From Dyadobacter sp. UC 10 (lineage in GTDB: Bacteria > Bacteroidota > Bacteroidia > Cytophagales > Spirosomataceae): 64,000 nt of DNA. Position 1 is the stretch's first letter; each line of letters begins with the position of its first letter. The notes under the pieces are model-generated. The model was given only the letters and a program-made list of their open reading frames with translations. It was not told where the DNA came from and did not search any database. Location: NCBI RefSeq assembly GCF_008369915.1, contig NZ_VSRN01000001.1, positions 6,444,501 through 6,508,500 on the forward strand. The letters run 5' to 3'. This document shows positions 35,231 through 43,301 of the stretch, piece by piece. Position numbers and translations under genes: made by a program.

Positions 35231-36133
35231 CTATTTCTCCCCGCGTTTCCTGAAAGCCAGAGGCGACATTCCTTCGTGCTTTTTAAAGAAATTGCCAAAA
35301 TTGGCAGGGTCCGAAAAGCCAAGTTGGTATGCTATTTCAGCGATATCGATATGGGTGTACAGCAACAATGATTTTGCTTCGGTCAACAACCGGGCGGCTA
35401 TATAAGAAAGCGCATTTTTGCCCGAAACGGCCTTGACAGATTGAGAAAGATGATTCGGGGTCACCGAGAGCAGGTCGGCATATTCCTTTACTGTTCTTTT
35501 GTCGATATAGTGGTTGTTCACTAATTGAAGGTATTTATTCAAAAGCAATTGCTGGGGCGTTGCAAACCGTGCTATTTTCCTTCTTTCTGCCACAAATGCC
35601 TTCATGTAATAAAGCAATGCAAGTAGCCTTGCCCGGGCTTCCATATGTGATTCAACGCCGGATCGGTCATAGGCCGTAAGTACGTCTTCGAAATGCGGCG
35701 CCAGCTCCTGAAAGGTCGCCTGGTCCAGTTTGAAGAGGTTGGTGTATAACCGGTTGAAGAAAGGAAATTCTTCATGAAAATCAGGCTTGAAAAACGAAAA
35801 GCACTCAGCTTTAAAATAGATTACATATCCTTCCAATGTTTCATCGTGAGAAAAACTATATACCAAATCGGGAGAATGGAAAACCAGGTACGACTCCGGA
35901 TTCATAATTGTTTTGTCGCCATAATTGATTTGTGCGTTGCCCGAATTGACAAAGAGCGCAAAAAAATAAAATGACCTTTTGAAAGGAGGCTTGTAAATCT
36001 CTGCCGGGTGTTCCAGTTTTCTCAGCCTTAAACAATAGAAGAGCGGATTGGTTGTTCGCCCGGTCGACGGGATCGATTCCAGAAAGGCATTGATGTCTGT
36101 GTAATAAGGAATTGCTATTTTCTCTTTATCCAT
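35231..36133 (-). CDS. AraC-family transcription regulator
   Basis: 300 residues from the ATG at 36133; a GTG at 36142 would add three residues. N-terminal cupin-like ligand domain (about 1-170) and C-terminal double HTH (about 200-298) with KEYADLLSVTPNHLSQSVKAVSG and IAEIAYQLGFSDPANFGNFFKKHEGMSPLAFRK. The second helix-turn-helix is close to the AraC/XylS consensus. It could regulate the downstream VOC gene or the divergent RidA gene, which begins 150 bases away. A promoter element lies at 36187. Confidence 0.95.
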   Translation of the reverse strand: MDKEKIAIPYYTDINAFLESIPSTGRTTNPLFYCLRLRKLEHPAEIYKPPFKRSFYFFALFVNSGNAQINYGDKTIMNPESYLVFHSPDLVYSFSHDETLEGYVIYFKAECFSFFKPDFHEEFPFFNRLYTNLFKLDQATFQELAPHFEDVLTAYDRSGVESHMEARARLLALLYYMKAFVAERRKIARFATPQQLLLNKYLQLVNNHYIDKRTVKEYADLLSVTPNHLSQSVKAVSGKNALSYIAARLLTEAKSLLLYTHIDIAEIAYQLGFSDPANFGNFFKKHEGMSPLAFRKRGEK

Positions 36134-36186
36134 CGGAATCACATTCAGGTATCCTGATCACTTTGATGCTTCTGCTCCTGGAATTC

Positions 36187-36194
36187 CAAATATA
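36187..36194 (-). promoter_or_regulatory. Bacteroidota -7 promoter element for the AraC regulator
   Basis: CAAATATA on the plus strand reads TATATTTG on the minus strand, a full match to TAnnTTTG, 54 bases upstream of the ATG at 36133. The -33 element is weak. Confidence 0.45.
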
Positions 36195-36283
36195 GTACAC
36201 AATCGGGAAGCGAAAGGAAAATGCAAACCTAATTGCGCCTATCTTAGTGCTGAGATGCATACCTATCAATAACAATTTATCAC

Positions 36284-36661
36284 ATGAGTACAAATGCAAA
36301 TGCTGCCGCACCGGCAGTACCGATTTCAAAAGCTTTGGTATCCAACGGGTTCCTGTTCATTTCCGGTCAGATCGGCTCCGCCGGTGGACAGCTGGTGACT
36401 ACGTCCTTCCAGGACGAGGTCAGGCAGGTGTTTACGAATATCGAAACGATACTCCATGAGCACAGTCTGACTTTCAGCCACATTGTCAGCGTCACGGTAT
36501 ATCTGACCGATATGAGGTATTTCGACGAACTGAATGCAGTGTACCAGGCCTATTTCACCGACCGCTATCCAACCCGCACCTGTATAGCCGTAGCAGGTTT
36601 GCCAAAGCAAGCGAGGGTCGAGTTAACTACGATTGCGAGTTTAGAGCTAAAAGCCAGCTAG
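36284..36661 (+). CDS. RidA family deaminase
   Basis: 125 residues, the usual RidA/YjgF length. Landmarks are NGFLFISGQIG, VRQVFTNIETILHEHSLTFSHIVSVTVYLTDM and the C-terminal RTCIAVAGLPKQARVELTTIA, which contains the substrate-binding Arg of the active subgroup (the R-x-C/V pattern before LP). RidA hydrolyses reactive imines and enamines from PLP enzymes. Divergent from the AraC regulator and followed by a strong terminator. The extra N-terminal NANAAAPAVP is low-complexity. Confidence 0.92.
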   Translation: MSTNANAAAPAVPISKALVSNGFLFISGQIGSAGGQLVTTSFQDEVRQVFTNIETILHEHSLTFSHIVSVTVYLTDMRYFDELNAVYQAYFTDRYPTRTCIAVAGLPKQARVELTTIASLELKAS

Positions 36662-36700
36662 AAGAAAAGCAAGCCAGTTTGATGAAAAATCAAACAATAA

Positions 36701-36739
36701 AAGGAAAGGGCAACCAGCCCAGCAAGTTGCCCTTTCCTT
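36701..36739 (+). terminator. Terminator after ridA
   Basis: Perfect 14-bp stem: AAGGAAAGGGCAAC (36701-36714) with GTTGCCCTTTCCTT (36726-36739), loop of 11 bases. Starts 40 bases after the stop. Confidence 0.75.
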
Positions 36740-36744
36740 ATTAC

Positions 36745-36786
36745 CTACGCGGGTCGCCCTACGCGGGTCGCCCTACGCGGGTCGCC
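36745..36786. repeat. Three exact tandem copies of a 14-bp unit
   Basis: CTACGCGGGTCGCC occurs three times end to end with no mismatch (36745, 36759, 36773). It starts 6 bases after the terminator stem and is far GC-richer than its surroundings. The unit is not a multiple of three and lies outside coding sequence. Possible slippage array, binding-site array or insertion scar. Confidence 0.9.
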
Positions 36787-37030
36787 CTTTAATCCCCTTC
36801 CTCTGAACTTTGCGGCCATAGGCCAGGTGGAGTGAGTCTTGCTACTGATTTGAATGCCGGAGTGTGTCGAGTTGATAAGTGTGGTACAATATCTTGCATT
36901 TACGTTTTTTGCAAAGCACTACTTGCTGCGCTCCATCGCCCCGTAAATTACATCGCAGAGCCTGTAAAATATCCGGGAAGTTCCCGCCGGATTTCCATAA
37001 ATTGCCTTTTTAACCAAACACCCTTTCCGC

Positions 37031-37453
37031 ATGACACATGCTACCTCCAACCCGAAGATCCACGAAGGCCGCAATTTGAAACGTTTTCGCGAAATGCTCG
37101 GTATCAAGCAAGACGCGCTTGCATTTGAGCTCGGCGAAGACTGGAATCAGCAGAGAATCTCCACCCTCGAACAAAAGGAAAAGATCGACTCTGAGATTTT
37201 GGAACAGGTTGCGGCGATTCTTAAGATCCCGGCTGAGGCGATCCGAAATTTTGATGAGGAGAAGGCTGTGAATATTATTTCAAATACATTCAATGGTAAT
37301 TCGGCAGCAAATGCTGTATATCACAACCCTGTTTATCATCCAATTGATAAATTGATGCAGCTTCATGAGGAGAAGATTGCTTTGTATGAGCGGATGTTGA
37401 AGGAGAAGGATGAGATGATGGGGCGGTTGGAGCGGTTGATTGGGGGGAGGTAG
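37031..37453 (+). CDS. XRE-family DNA-binding protein with C-terminal coiled coil
   Basis: 140 residues. N-terminal HTH at about 10-70 (IHEGRNLKRFREMLGIKQDALAFELGEDWNQQRISTLEQKEKID...ILEQVAAILKIP), a family common in Cytophagales, then an Asn-rich linker and a charged coiled coil (LMQLHEEKIALYERMLKEKDEMMGRLERL) at 108-138. The coiled coil should mediate dimerisation or contact with another protein. The next gene starts 85 bases later in the same direction and is of unknown function, so the two may form a unit. Regulatory role inferred. Confidence 0.9.
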   Translation: MTHATSNPKIHEGRNLKRFREMLGIKQDALAFELGEDWNQQRISTLEQKEKIDSEILEQVAAILKIPAEAIRNFDEEKAVNIISNTFNGNSAANAVYHNPVYHPIDKLMQLHEEKIALYERMLKEKDEMMGRLERLIGGR

Positions 37454-37538
37454 GGTTTGGAGCCTAAAATCTGTATAGCAGCACCAGCCGCAATAGTGAT
37501 CCATAGTAAGTGCACAAGCAATTGAAACAAATTCCTAG

Positions 37539-38894
37539 ATGACAAGGTACAAGAAACAATTCCTTAGTAATCTCAATTTCGATACCTGGCTCAGAAATCA
37601 CTCTAATGACCATTATGCAAAATGGTGTCGAGAACTTTACCCCTACTCGATATTCAATTTAATCGACTTCTCAGAACATGCGCTTCACAAAAAGCAAAGG
37701 TTATGGTATAACTTCATTACATATCGGGCTGAAATTCTATGTATTGAAATGCAAGAAAATGGAAGGTTTTGTAGTGAATTTTCTCTGAATTACAATAATG
37801 TCTCAAAAGGTATTGGTTGGAACAACAGACTATGGAATGAAACATTTAAAATCATATATACCGATAAATTTGAATTTATAACTGTATTTACTTCCAAGAA
37901 TGATCCATCCAAGATTATTGTATCCAATTTCATGAAGGGAAAATTCTTAGCTATTGAGAAAAATAAATCAAAACCTCTATCAGATTTATTGTTTCGAACC
38001 CTTATTGCTCATATGTGCAAAGAGAAATTTATAGGAGGTACGCATGCGAGAACTTATGACATATTAAATTCTGGTCACCGAAAATTGCCAAGTCACCCCG
38101 AGATCGACATAAGATACATAAGCTATACACCTATATATTCCATGGAGAGAGAGTTATGGATAGCATACTCTTTCAGTGAAGAGAGAGCTCATAGAGAGGC
38201 GATTGCAATAGCGAATCAGTGTAACGAACTGATTGTAGTTTACATTAAGCCAACCTATACTAGGCACCACAGATGCAAATTTGAAAACACGCAAGTAGTT
38301 TCAGCGTTTGAATTTTGGTCATCTCTTAATATTAACTTGCGTAGTAAATACGACAAACAAATAAGGTTTTTACAAAATCATTTAAATTCGGATACACCCA
38401 TAGATTTAATCCTCCTACGAAAACAAATAGACGACCCCGAAACAAATGCAGTAGAAATTTCAAAGCCAGATTTGCTCGAAGCATTTAGCGTAATGAAAAT
38501 ACCGCCAGGAAGCGAAAAAGATATTTTTTATAAGTTAGCCGCTTTTAATTTAATTAATTATTGGGCTTCTAAACAGCGTAAAAAAGATGTAATAGAAAAT
38601 GAGCAGGACGATTTGTTTAGAAACATTTACTATTTTAAGGGGTATCTCTCAAATTTTGTTACCGACTTAATTAAGCAAAGGAGGCTGCATATTAAGATTT
38701 ACATAAATATGAATTTGTTGTTGATTGAGGTGAATAAATTCCAATTCAGCTTTCATAATGTACCCAAAAATAACGTAATTGATGAGTATGAGAAGAGCGA
38801 AGATAATATTGAAATAGAATGGTGTGGAAAGCGGCTTCAACCTGTTGCAAGTTTAATTTTCAAACTCTCAAAAGCATTAAATACAAAGCCGTAA
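37539..38894 (+). CDS. AT-rich gene of unknown function
   Basis: 451-residue protein, not recognised. No signal peptide or transmembrane segment is seen, so it is probably cytoplasmic. It is rich in Lys, Asn, Ile and aromatic residues, with no repeat. A run of short helices near the C-terminus (FNLINYWASKQRKKD, LSNFVTDLIKQRRLHIKIYIN) and a mixed N-terminal half (HYAKWCRELYPYSIFNLIDF) suggest a multi-domain enzyme or effector, but no catalytic motif stands out. Base composition is visibly more AT-rich than the housekeeping genes around it, as with transferred genes. It follows an XRE regulator and precedes a decayed XRE antitoxin fragment and a toxin-antitoxin pair, a context typical of mobile or defence cargo. 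Function unknown. Confidence 0.8.
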   Translation: MTRYKKQFLSNLNFDTWLRNHSNDHYAKWCRELYPYSIFNLIDFSEHALHKKQRLWYNFITYRAEILCIEMQENGRFCSEFSLNYNNVSKGIGWNNRLWNETFKIIYTDKFEFITVFTSKNDPSKIIVSNFMKGKFLAIEKNKSKPLSDLLFRTLIAHMCKEKFIGGTHARTYDILNSGHRKLPSHPEIDIRYISYTPIYSMERELWIAYSFSEERAHREAIAIANQCNELIVVYIKPTYTRHHRCKFENTQVVSAFEFWSSLNINLRSKYDKQIRFLQNHLNSDTPIDLILLRKQIDDPETNAVEISKPDLLEAFSVMKIPPGSEKDIFYKLAAFNLINYWASKQRKKDVIENEQDDLFRNIYYFKGYLSNFVTDLIKQRRLHIKIYINMNLLLIEVNKFQFSFHNVPKNNVIDEYEKSEDNIEIEWCGKRLQPVASLIFKLSKALNTKP

Positions 38895-38949
38895 AGGGCA
38901 ATAAAATGTATCAATAGTTCGAGTTGGATAATAATATTAAGTAATGAAC

Positions 38950-39048
38950 TCAGAATTTGTACCCAACCCTAACCCCAATCAACTCCACCCCTAGCGCCTC
39001 CTCAATCCGCACGATCGTCTCGATCGTAAAATTACAAATCCCCCAGAG
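38950..39048 (-). pseudogene. Remnant of an XRE-type antitoxin (C-terminal end)
   Basis: On the minus strand the frame ending at 38950 reads NFTIETIVRIEEALGVELIG and a short tail before the stop. This is the conserved end of HTH antitoxins in Bacteroidota (helix 4-5 of the XRE fold). Upstream of NFT the same frame becomes unrelated and hits a stop, so the DNA-binding part is missing. It is a truncated gene scar. Confidence 0.55.
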
Positions 39049-39114
39049 CACACAGTTGACAGCCAATCCCGATCAAATTTTTGCAAGCGCCACTTGCATA
39101 AATTCGGTGTATCA

Positions 39115-39636
39115 TCAAGCCCGAATAGTATCCTCCTGCTCAATCAATTTCTTGATAGTCGCCATCGGTAGAAACATTCGCCCACTACCCGGGAGGTCGA
39201 TAAAGTCGTGTTTATTATAAAAACTTTTTGCAGCGTCATCCAAAGGATCGACTATCACTGCCATTGAAGCAACAACCTCAGAATGTGTTAAGGCTTTTTT
39301 TAATGCCACATACAGCAGTGAAGAGCCAAGTCCCTGGCCTTTCACAGTAATATCAAGCGCCAATCTTCCCAGTAATGTTGCGGGAAAGTCTACGTAGCCT
39401 TTCGGCAACTTAGCAAGTATAACTTCTGGTAAATCTTCCCGAGGAATAGAGGCTGCCGAAAGAGTAAAGTACCCTTTAACTATTTTTTCACTATCCTCCA
39501 AAACGTAACAAACTGCTAACGCTCGCTTTACATCTTGCTTTGCTTGTTTTTTAATGTAATCGTCTAATGATTCTCTCTCACATTTGAAGTTTTCTTTTTT
39601 GTGGCCATTGTCAAGTACATTGATGCTAAATTCCAT
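39115..39636 (-). CDS. GNAT acetyltransferase toxin (TacT-like)
   Basis: 173 residues of the GNAT fold. The acetyl-CoA loop GQGLGS lies at about 100-105 after LGRLALDITVK, and Y140 in AAKSFYNKHDF corresponds to the catalytic Tyr. TacT-type toxins acetylate the amino group of aminoacyl-tRNA and stop translation. The gene overlaps the DUF1778 antitoxin by 11 bases. Toxicity itself is inferred from family and partner. Confidence 0.88.
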   Translation of the reverse strand: MEFSINVLDNGHKKENFKCERESLDDYIKKQAKQDVKRALAVCYVLEDSEKIVKGYFTLSAASIPREDLPEVILAKLPKGYVDFPATLLGRLALDITVKGQGLGSSLLYVALKKALTHSEVVASMAVIVDPLDDAAKSFYNKHDFIDLPGSGRMFLPMATIKKLIEQEDTIRA

Positions 39637-39910
39637 TTATTTTATGGTTTAAGGCCGATAGCTGGGCTTTCTTAAGACCTTCCCCGGGAGCCGGTGGATT
39701 CAAAATAGCATTCACAAAAATGTTCTTGTCTTCAATCGTTTTCAGAATCTTCTCATTATCCATGATAATTTTACTAGCCTCTGTGTTAACGCAATAAACA
39801 ATGAACTCTGACAGGCTTTTGAAGCCCCGAAGTGAGGAAGCATACTTGATCAGCTCCTTTTGTTCTTTGCTGATCCGAACATCGATGCGGTCATTGATTA
39901 TAGTTGCCAT
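39626..39910 (-). CDS. DUF1778 antitoxin (TacA-like)
   Basis: 94 residues from the ATG at 39910 (an upstream in-frame ATG at 39982 would add a poor, non-homologous N-terminus). N-terminal ribbon-helix-helix: RIDVRISKEQKELIKYASSLRGFKSLSEFIVYCV, followed by a flexible tail that should wrap the toxin. It precedes the GNAT toxin gene and overlaps it, the standard order for TacA/TacT. Two inverted repeats at 39930 and 39968 upstream are candidate autoregulatory sites. Confidence 0.88.
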   Translation of the reverse strand: MATIINDRIDVRISKEQKELIKYASSLRGFKSLSEFIVYCVNTEASKIIMDNEKILKTIEDKNIFVNAILNPPAPGEGLKKAQLSALNHKINGI

Positions 39911-39929
39911 GTGTTGTTGTGCTGTTGTG

Positions 39930-39945
39930 TCGTCGTAACCGACGA
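39930..39945 (-). promoter_or_regulatory. Candidate antitoxin operator 1
   Basis: TCGTCG-TAAC-CGACGA, a perfect 6-bp inverted repeat with a 4-base centre, 20 bases upstream of the antitoxin ATG. Confidence 0.35.
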
Positions 39946-39967
39946 TATCCTGAATATGGCTATAAAT

Positions 39968-39986
39968 GTACGTAAAATACACGTAC
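39968..39986 (-). promoter_or_regulatory. Candidate antitoxin operator 2
   Basis: GTACGT and ACGTAC face each other around 7 bases (AAAATAC). Located 58 bases upstream of the antitoxin ATG. Confidence 0.35.
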
Positions 39987-40021
39987 CAGAAACCTTAGCT
40001 AGTAAGATTTCTGCATCAAAC

Positions 40022-40456
40022 TCACCCGTTATAACCCGGGTCAAATTCCACGATCCATTCGATACCATATTTGTCCCTGAACATTCCGGCGTAGGTCCCC
40101 CAGGGGCTGTCGCCCATCGGCCCCTCGATATTTCCGCCTGCCGATAGTCCGTTGAAAAGTTGGTCTGCTTCTTCACGACTTTCTGCACTGATTGAAATTT
40201 TGGACCTGTTTTCGTTTTCATTTACCCGTCCCATAAATTCCGGAACATCATTGGCTATTAACACATTATGCTTGCCTATTGGCAAAACAATGGTCATGAT
40301 TTTATTCGCCTCGCTTTCCGGTATCGGAAATTCATCGCTTGACAGGTCTTTGAAACGAATGATCTTCGTAAAATCTCCGCCAAACACTGATTTATAGAAA
40401 TTGAACGCTTCCTCAGCATTTCCATTGAAGTTGATCCAGGGATTGATTGCTCTCAT
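40022..40456 (-). CDS. PhnB-like VOC-superfamily protein
   Basis: 144 residues from the ATG at 40456 (a GTG at 40459 is just upstream). Reads RAINPWINFNGNAEEAFNFYKSVFGGDFTKIIRF, typical of PhnB/DUF899-type VOC dimers, and ends PWGTYAGMFRDKYGIEWIVEFDPGY with the WxVxxD-type metal-ligand strand. Function unknown; PhnB relatives are mostly uncharacterised. Not linked to obvious partners. Confidence 0.88.
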   Translation of the reverse strand: MRAINPWINFNGNAEEAFNFYKSVFGGDFTKIIRFKDLSSDEFPIPESEANKIMTIVLPIGKHNVLIANDVPEFMGRVNENENRSKISISAESREEADQLFNGLSAGGNIEGPMGDSPWGTYAGMFRDKYGIEWIVEFDPGYNG

Positions 40457-40671
40457 CACTTAATTTTTTAGGTTCTGAATTGAAGGACATCGGATGCTCC
40501 GAAATACAAAGATGAAATTTAGTCCGGTATTTAAACCTGTGTAAATGCGACAATTAAGCGGGTGAATACCGCCAAAATTGAGCTGTTGTGCCCACATTAT
40601 CCGCCTGATAATACATGAAAACATACTTTGGCGGCCTCGTCCGGGGCTTTATAATGTTTCCGAAAGTATTC

Positions 40672-41295
40672 CTAAAATTGCCCCTTTCTAATATTCGCAA
40701 TTTGCGTGTCCATTCGCTGTTTCCAACCTGGGCCATTTCTTCGGTCGAGATATGGCGCTGTAAGTTTTTCGTATTCTGATTGAGCTCTTAACAATGGGGC
40801 TGTCATCATACATCCGATATTCCGGCTTTCAAGACCGTACGATCTCCTAAGGCTGTCGATTTTAGCTATTTGCGCTCGGTCTGCTGAATCCAATACTATT
40901 GGAAAGCCGAAAGTTTCGTACACGATCAGCCCATTTTTGATGTCAGATACAGCCTTGATTTTATATTCAGACAACAATTCTTCGTATTCTCTTTTGGCAC
41001 TAAGAACCGCCAACGCCGCGTAATACAAAATGAGAAGGAGAAATGCCGTATTAAAGGCAATATTGATTTTCAGAAAACGGCTCGTATATGGAATCTTATT
41101 AGGTTTTATACCAGCAAAAAAAGCCGAAAGCAGCGCACCTCCCGATAATATGCCCAACAAAGTAAGCCACTCGAAACTAGCCAGAGAGTCCATTAAATTG
41201 ACATACACTTCGTAGTTGATGTAATAATCTGGGGCCACAACAGCGATCAACAGCACTGCCAGGATGACTACATTTATAATCAGCAATTTTTTCAC
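40672..41295 (-). CDS. Small membrane protein of unknown function
   Basis: 207 residues starting with GTG. Three hydrophobic segments near 4-23, 44-62 and 77-96, the first possibly a signal anchor, then a cytoplasmic or periplasmic helical tail of about 110 residues rich in Arg, Lys and Glu. No family was recognised. The long tail and lone position suggest a sensor or chaperone-like role, but there is no direct evidence. Confidence 0.65.
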   Translation of the reverse strand: MKKLLIINVVILAVLLIAVVAPDYYINYEVYVNLMDSLASFEWLTLLGILSGGALLSAFFAGIKPNKIPYTSRFLKINIAFNTAFLLLILYYAALAVLSAKREYEELLSEYKIKAVSDIKNGLIVYETFGFPIVLDSADRAQIAKIDSLRRSYGLESRNIGCMMTAPLLRAQSEYEKLTAPYLDRRNGPGWKQRMDTQIANIRKGQF

Positions 41296-41615
41296 CGGGA
41301 GGAAATTTTGAAAGTCATTCCAAAATAAGAACTTACTACTAAATGTCCAACAAGATTACCGGTCACTGCCAACGGGGAACATACACAAATCCGGAACAGG
41401 CAGCGGAAATCAGTCCGCCCCGGAGTCGTTTAACCTGATCAATGATTTTATACAATTTACTGCTATCGCTCAGTCCGACTTTTGTATGAAAGATCACAGG
41501 TATGAAACCATCGCTTATAAGTTGGCCTGTTGCCGGGTTGCTGATGTTAGCACCGGCATTGGTCAATTCACAAGAGGGCCCACAGACATTTATCAAATCA
41601 AAGAACAAAGTCACA
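41296..41615. other. Intergenic region (320 bp)
   Basis: Between the small membrane protein (minus) and the dehalogenase-like gene (plus). A minus-strand frame (41363-41614) ends just before the latter and an upstream plus frame begins at 41502. Neither resembles a known protein; see the dehalogenase entry for the latter. Confidence 0.5.
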
Positions 41616-42509
41616 ATGAATGCATCACAGCAACTTCTACACGAAACAGATTCTCCCCTGCCGAAAAAGTTTCAACTAATTAATGGGCTCAAAATGGCCT
41701 ATGTGGATGCAGGTAAAGGCGATCCGATCATCTTTCTTCACGGAAACCCTGCGTCCAGCTACATCTGGCGGAATATTATACCCCACGTCACGGAGTTAGG
41801 CCGCTGTATCGCACCCGACCTGATGGGTATGGGCGACTCCGACCATTTCACAGACAAAGCAGCCTATACATTTGCAAATAATGAAAAATACCTGGACGAA
41901 CTTTTCAGCAGCCTGGGCATTCAAAAGAATATCGTTTTCGTGGTACACGACTGGGGCTCCGTACTCGCTTTCGACTGGGCAAGAAAGCATCCCGGTGCAG
42001 TGAAGGGCATTGTGTACATGGAAGCCATCACAAAACCACGCTCGTGGGATGAGGTGCCCGGGGTGGCGCGGGAAACTTTTCAAAAACTTCGCACCCAAGA
42101 AGGTGAGCAAATGGTACTTATCGGAAATTCTTTCATTGAGTTCAATTTGCCCAAAACGATTTTACGCTCTTTGTCGCCGGAAGAAATGGCAGAATACCGG
42201 CGTCCATTTACCGAGCCTGGCGAAGGCAGGCGCGCCATGCTCAGCTGGGCACGGCAGTTGCCGCTGGGTGGCGAACCGGCCGATATCGTCAGTGTCGTAA
42301 ATGATAACAGTAGCTGGTTAAGCGAAACAAACATTCCCAAACTATTTATCGAGGCGGCACCCGGGACTTTGGCCGAAGCAGAGAAAGAGGCATGCAAACG
42401 CTGGCCCAACCAGGACCACATTGTTGTAAACGGGCATCATAATCTGCAAGAGGATTCTGCAACTGAAATTGGCGCAGCGATTGCCTGGTGGTTGCGGAAA
42501 ATCAGGTAA
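41616..42509 (+). CDS. Haloalkane dehalogenase-like alpha/beta hydrolase
   Basis: 297 residues from the ATG at 41616. It has the complete HLD-II set: HGNPASSYIWRN with halide-binding N44, nucleophile D112 in VVHDWGS with W113 as second halide-binding residue, catalytic acid E136 in IVYMEAI, and base H275 in GHHNLQED. It should cleave carbon-halogen bonds in haloalkanes, giving an alcohol. An alternative ATG at 41502 would add 38 residues that look like a signal peptide (MKPSLISWPVAGLLMLAPAL), so export is possible; the AT-rich leader favours 41616. The AraC-type gene starting 24 bases downstream on the same strand may be co-transcribed and regulate it. Real substrate unknown. Confidence 0.9.
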   Translation: MNASQQLLHETDSPLPKKFQLINGLKMAYVDAGKGDPIIFLHGNPASSYIWRNIIPHVTELGRCIAPDLMGMGDSDHFTDKAAYTFANNEKYLDELFSSLGIQKNIVFVVHDWGSVLAFDWARKHPGAVKGIVYMEAITKPRSWDEVPGVARETFQKLRTQEGEQMVLIGNSFIEFNLPKTILRSLSPEEMAEYRRPFTEPGEGRRAMLSWARQLPLGGEPADIVSVVNDNSSWLSETNIPKLFIEAAPGTLAEAEKEACKRWPNQDHIVVNGHHNLQEDSATEIGAAIAWWLRKIR

Positions 42510-42533
42510 AATGGTAGATTCACTCCTTATTCT

Positions 42534-43298
42534 ATGCAAACATTCGAACCGGCTCCCTGTTTAAGCCCTTATGTGAAAGCATTTGTGGTAATTGAAAGCA
42601 GCGACACCCAAATAAACCGGTTGTTGCCGGATACTTGTGTGGTTGCAGCAATCCGTTTAAATGGGGACGTGCTATTTAAAGAGGACTCCGGGGATATCCG
42701 TCTTCCCATGTGGTCTTTATCGGGTCTGAGAAAGTCGTACAGCATCGTTGAATATGGAAAAAACAGTGCTAATATTCTTGTTCAATTCAGGGAGGGCGGC
42801 GCAGCGGCTTTTTTCAATTTGCCTGTCCATGAACTATTCGGATTAAATGTTAGTCTGGATAATTTCTTCAAACCGTCTGAACTGGCCGTATTAGAAGAGC
42901 AGTTGCAGCATGTTGTATCTATTGAACAAAAAGTAGGCATCGTGCAGCAGTTCTTTATGGCAAGAATCAGTTACCAAAAGGCTGATCTTCTCATTGCCGA
43001 CTCGGTCAAGAAAATAAAGGCTGCAAACGGGCTGATTAACGTGAGGAACTTGTCCGACAGCCTGTATATCAGTCTGGATGCATTCGAAAAGAGATTTAGA
43101 AAAAGTGTGGGTACCACGCCAAAACGGTTTGCCGATATAGTCCGTATGCAAGCACTGATCACGCAGGTAGAGGCAACCGGTACACTACTCGAACCGGCGC
43201 TGGATGCAGGTTTTTTTGATCAGTCACACTTTATCCGGGATTTCAAAAAATTCACCGGCCTCACCCCCAAAGAACTTCTGAGCGGATTTTCGCGGTAG
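42534..43298 (+). CDS. AraC-family regulator with DUF6597-like sensor domain
   Basis: 254 residues. N-terminal domain of about 100 residues (PCLSPYVKAFVVIESSD, LPDTCVVAAIRLNGDVLF) matches the cupin-like part preceding HTH in many Bacteroidota AraC proteins. The C-terminal HTH (about 160-250) has LSDSLYISLDAFEKRFRKSVGTTPKRFADIVRMQ and the FDQSHFIRDFKKFTGLTPKELL signature. Starts 24 bases after the dehalogenase gene. It converges on an outer-membrane receptor gene with only 3 bases between stops. Confidence 0.93.
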   Translation: MQTFEPAPCLSPYVKAFVVIESSDTQINRLLPDTCVVAAIRLNGDVLFKEDSGDIRLPMWSLSGLRKSYSIVEYGKNSANILVQFREGGAAAFFNLPVHELFGLNVSLDNFFKPSELAVLEEQLQHVVSIEQKVGIVQQFFMARISYQKADLLIADSVKKIKAANGLINVRNLSDSLYISLDAFEKRFRKSVGTTPKRFADIVRMQALITQVEATGTLLEPALDAGFFDQSHFIRDFKKFTGLTPKELLSGFSR

Positions 43299-43301
43299 AA
43301 G

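Larger units (their letters stand above)
36662..37030. other. Intergenic region (369 bp): terminator and 14-bp repeats
   Basis: Holds the RidA terminator (36701-36739) and a threefold 14-bp direct repeat (36745-36786), described separately. The remaining 245 bases before the XRE gene show no gene or clear promoter. Confidence 0.5.

Noticed and set aside
38957..39220. 87-codon plus-strand frame downstream of the unknown AT-rich gene
   Set aside because: Ser/Thr-rich frame opposite the XRE remnant and the toxin gene end; no homology, judged a shadow.
41363..41614. 83-codon minus-strand frame upstream of the dehalogenase
   Set aside because: A fragment resembling NPATGQLISDGF recalled RidA, but the order and length do not fit and the rest is unrelated, so it was left as intergenic.
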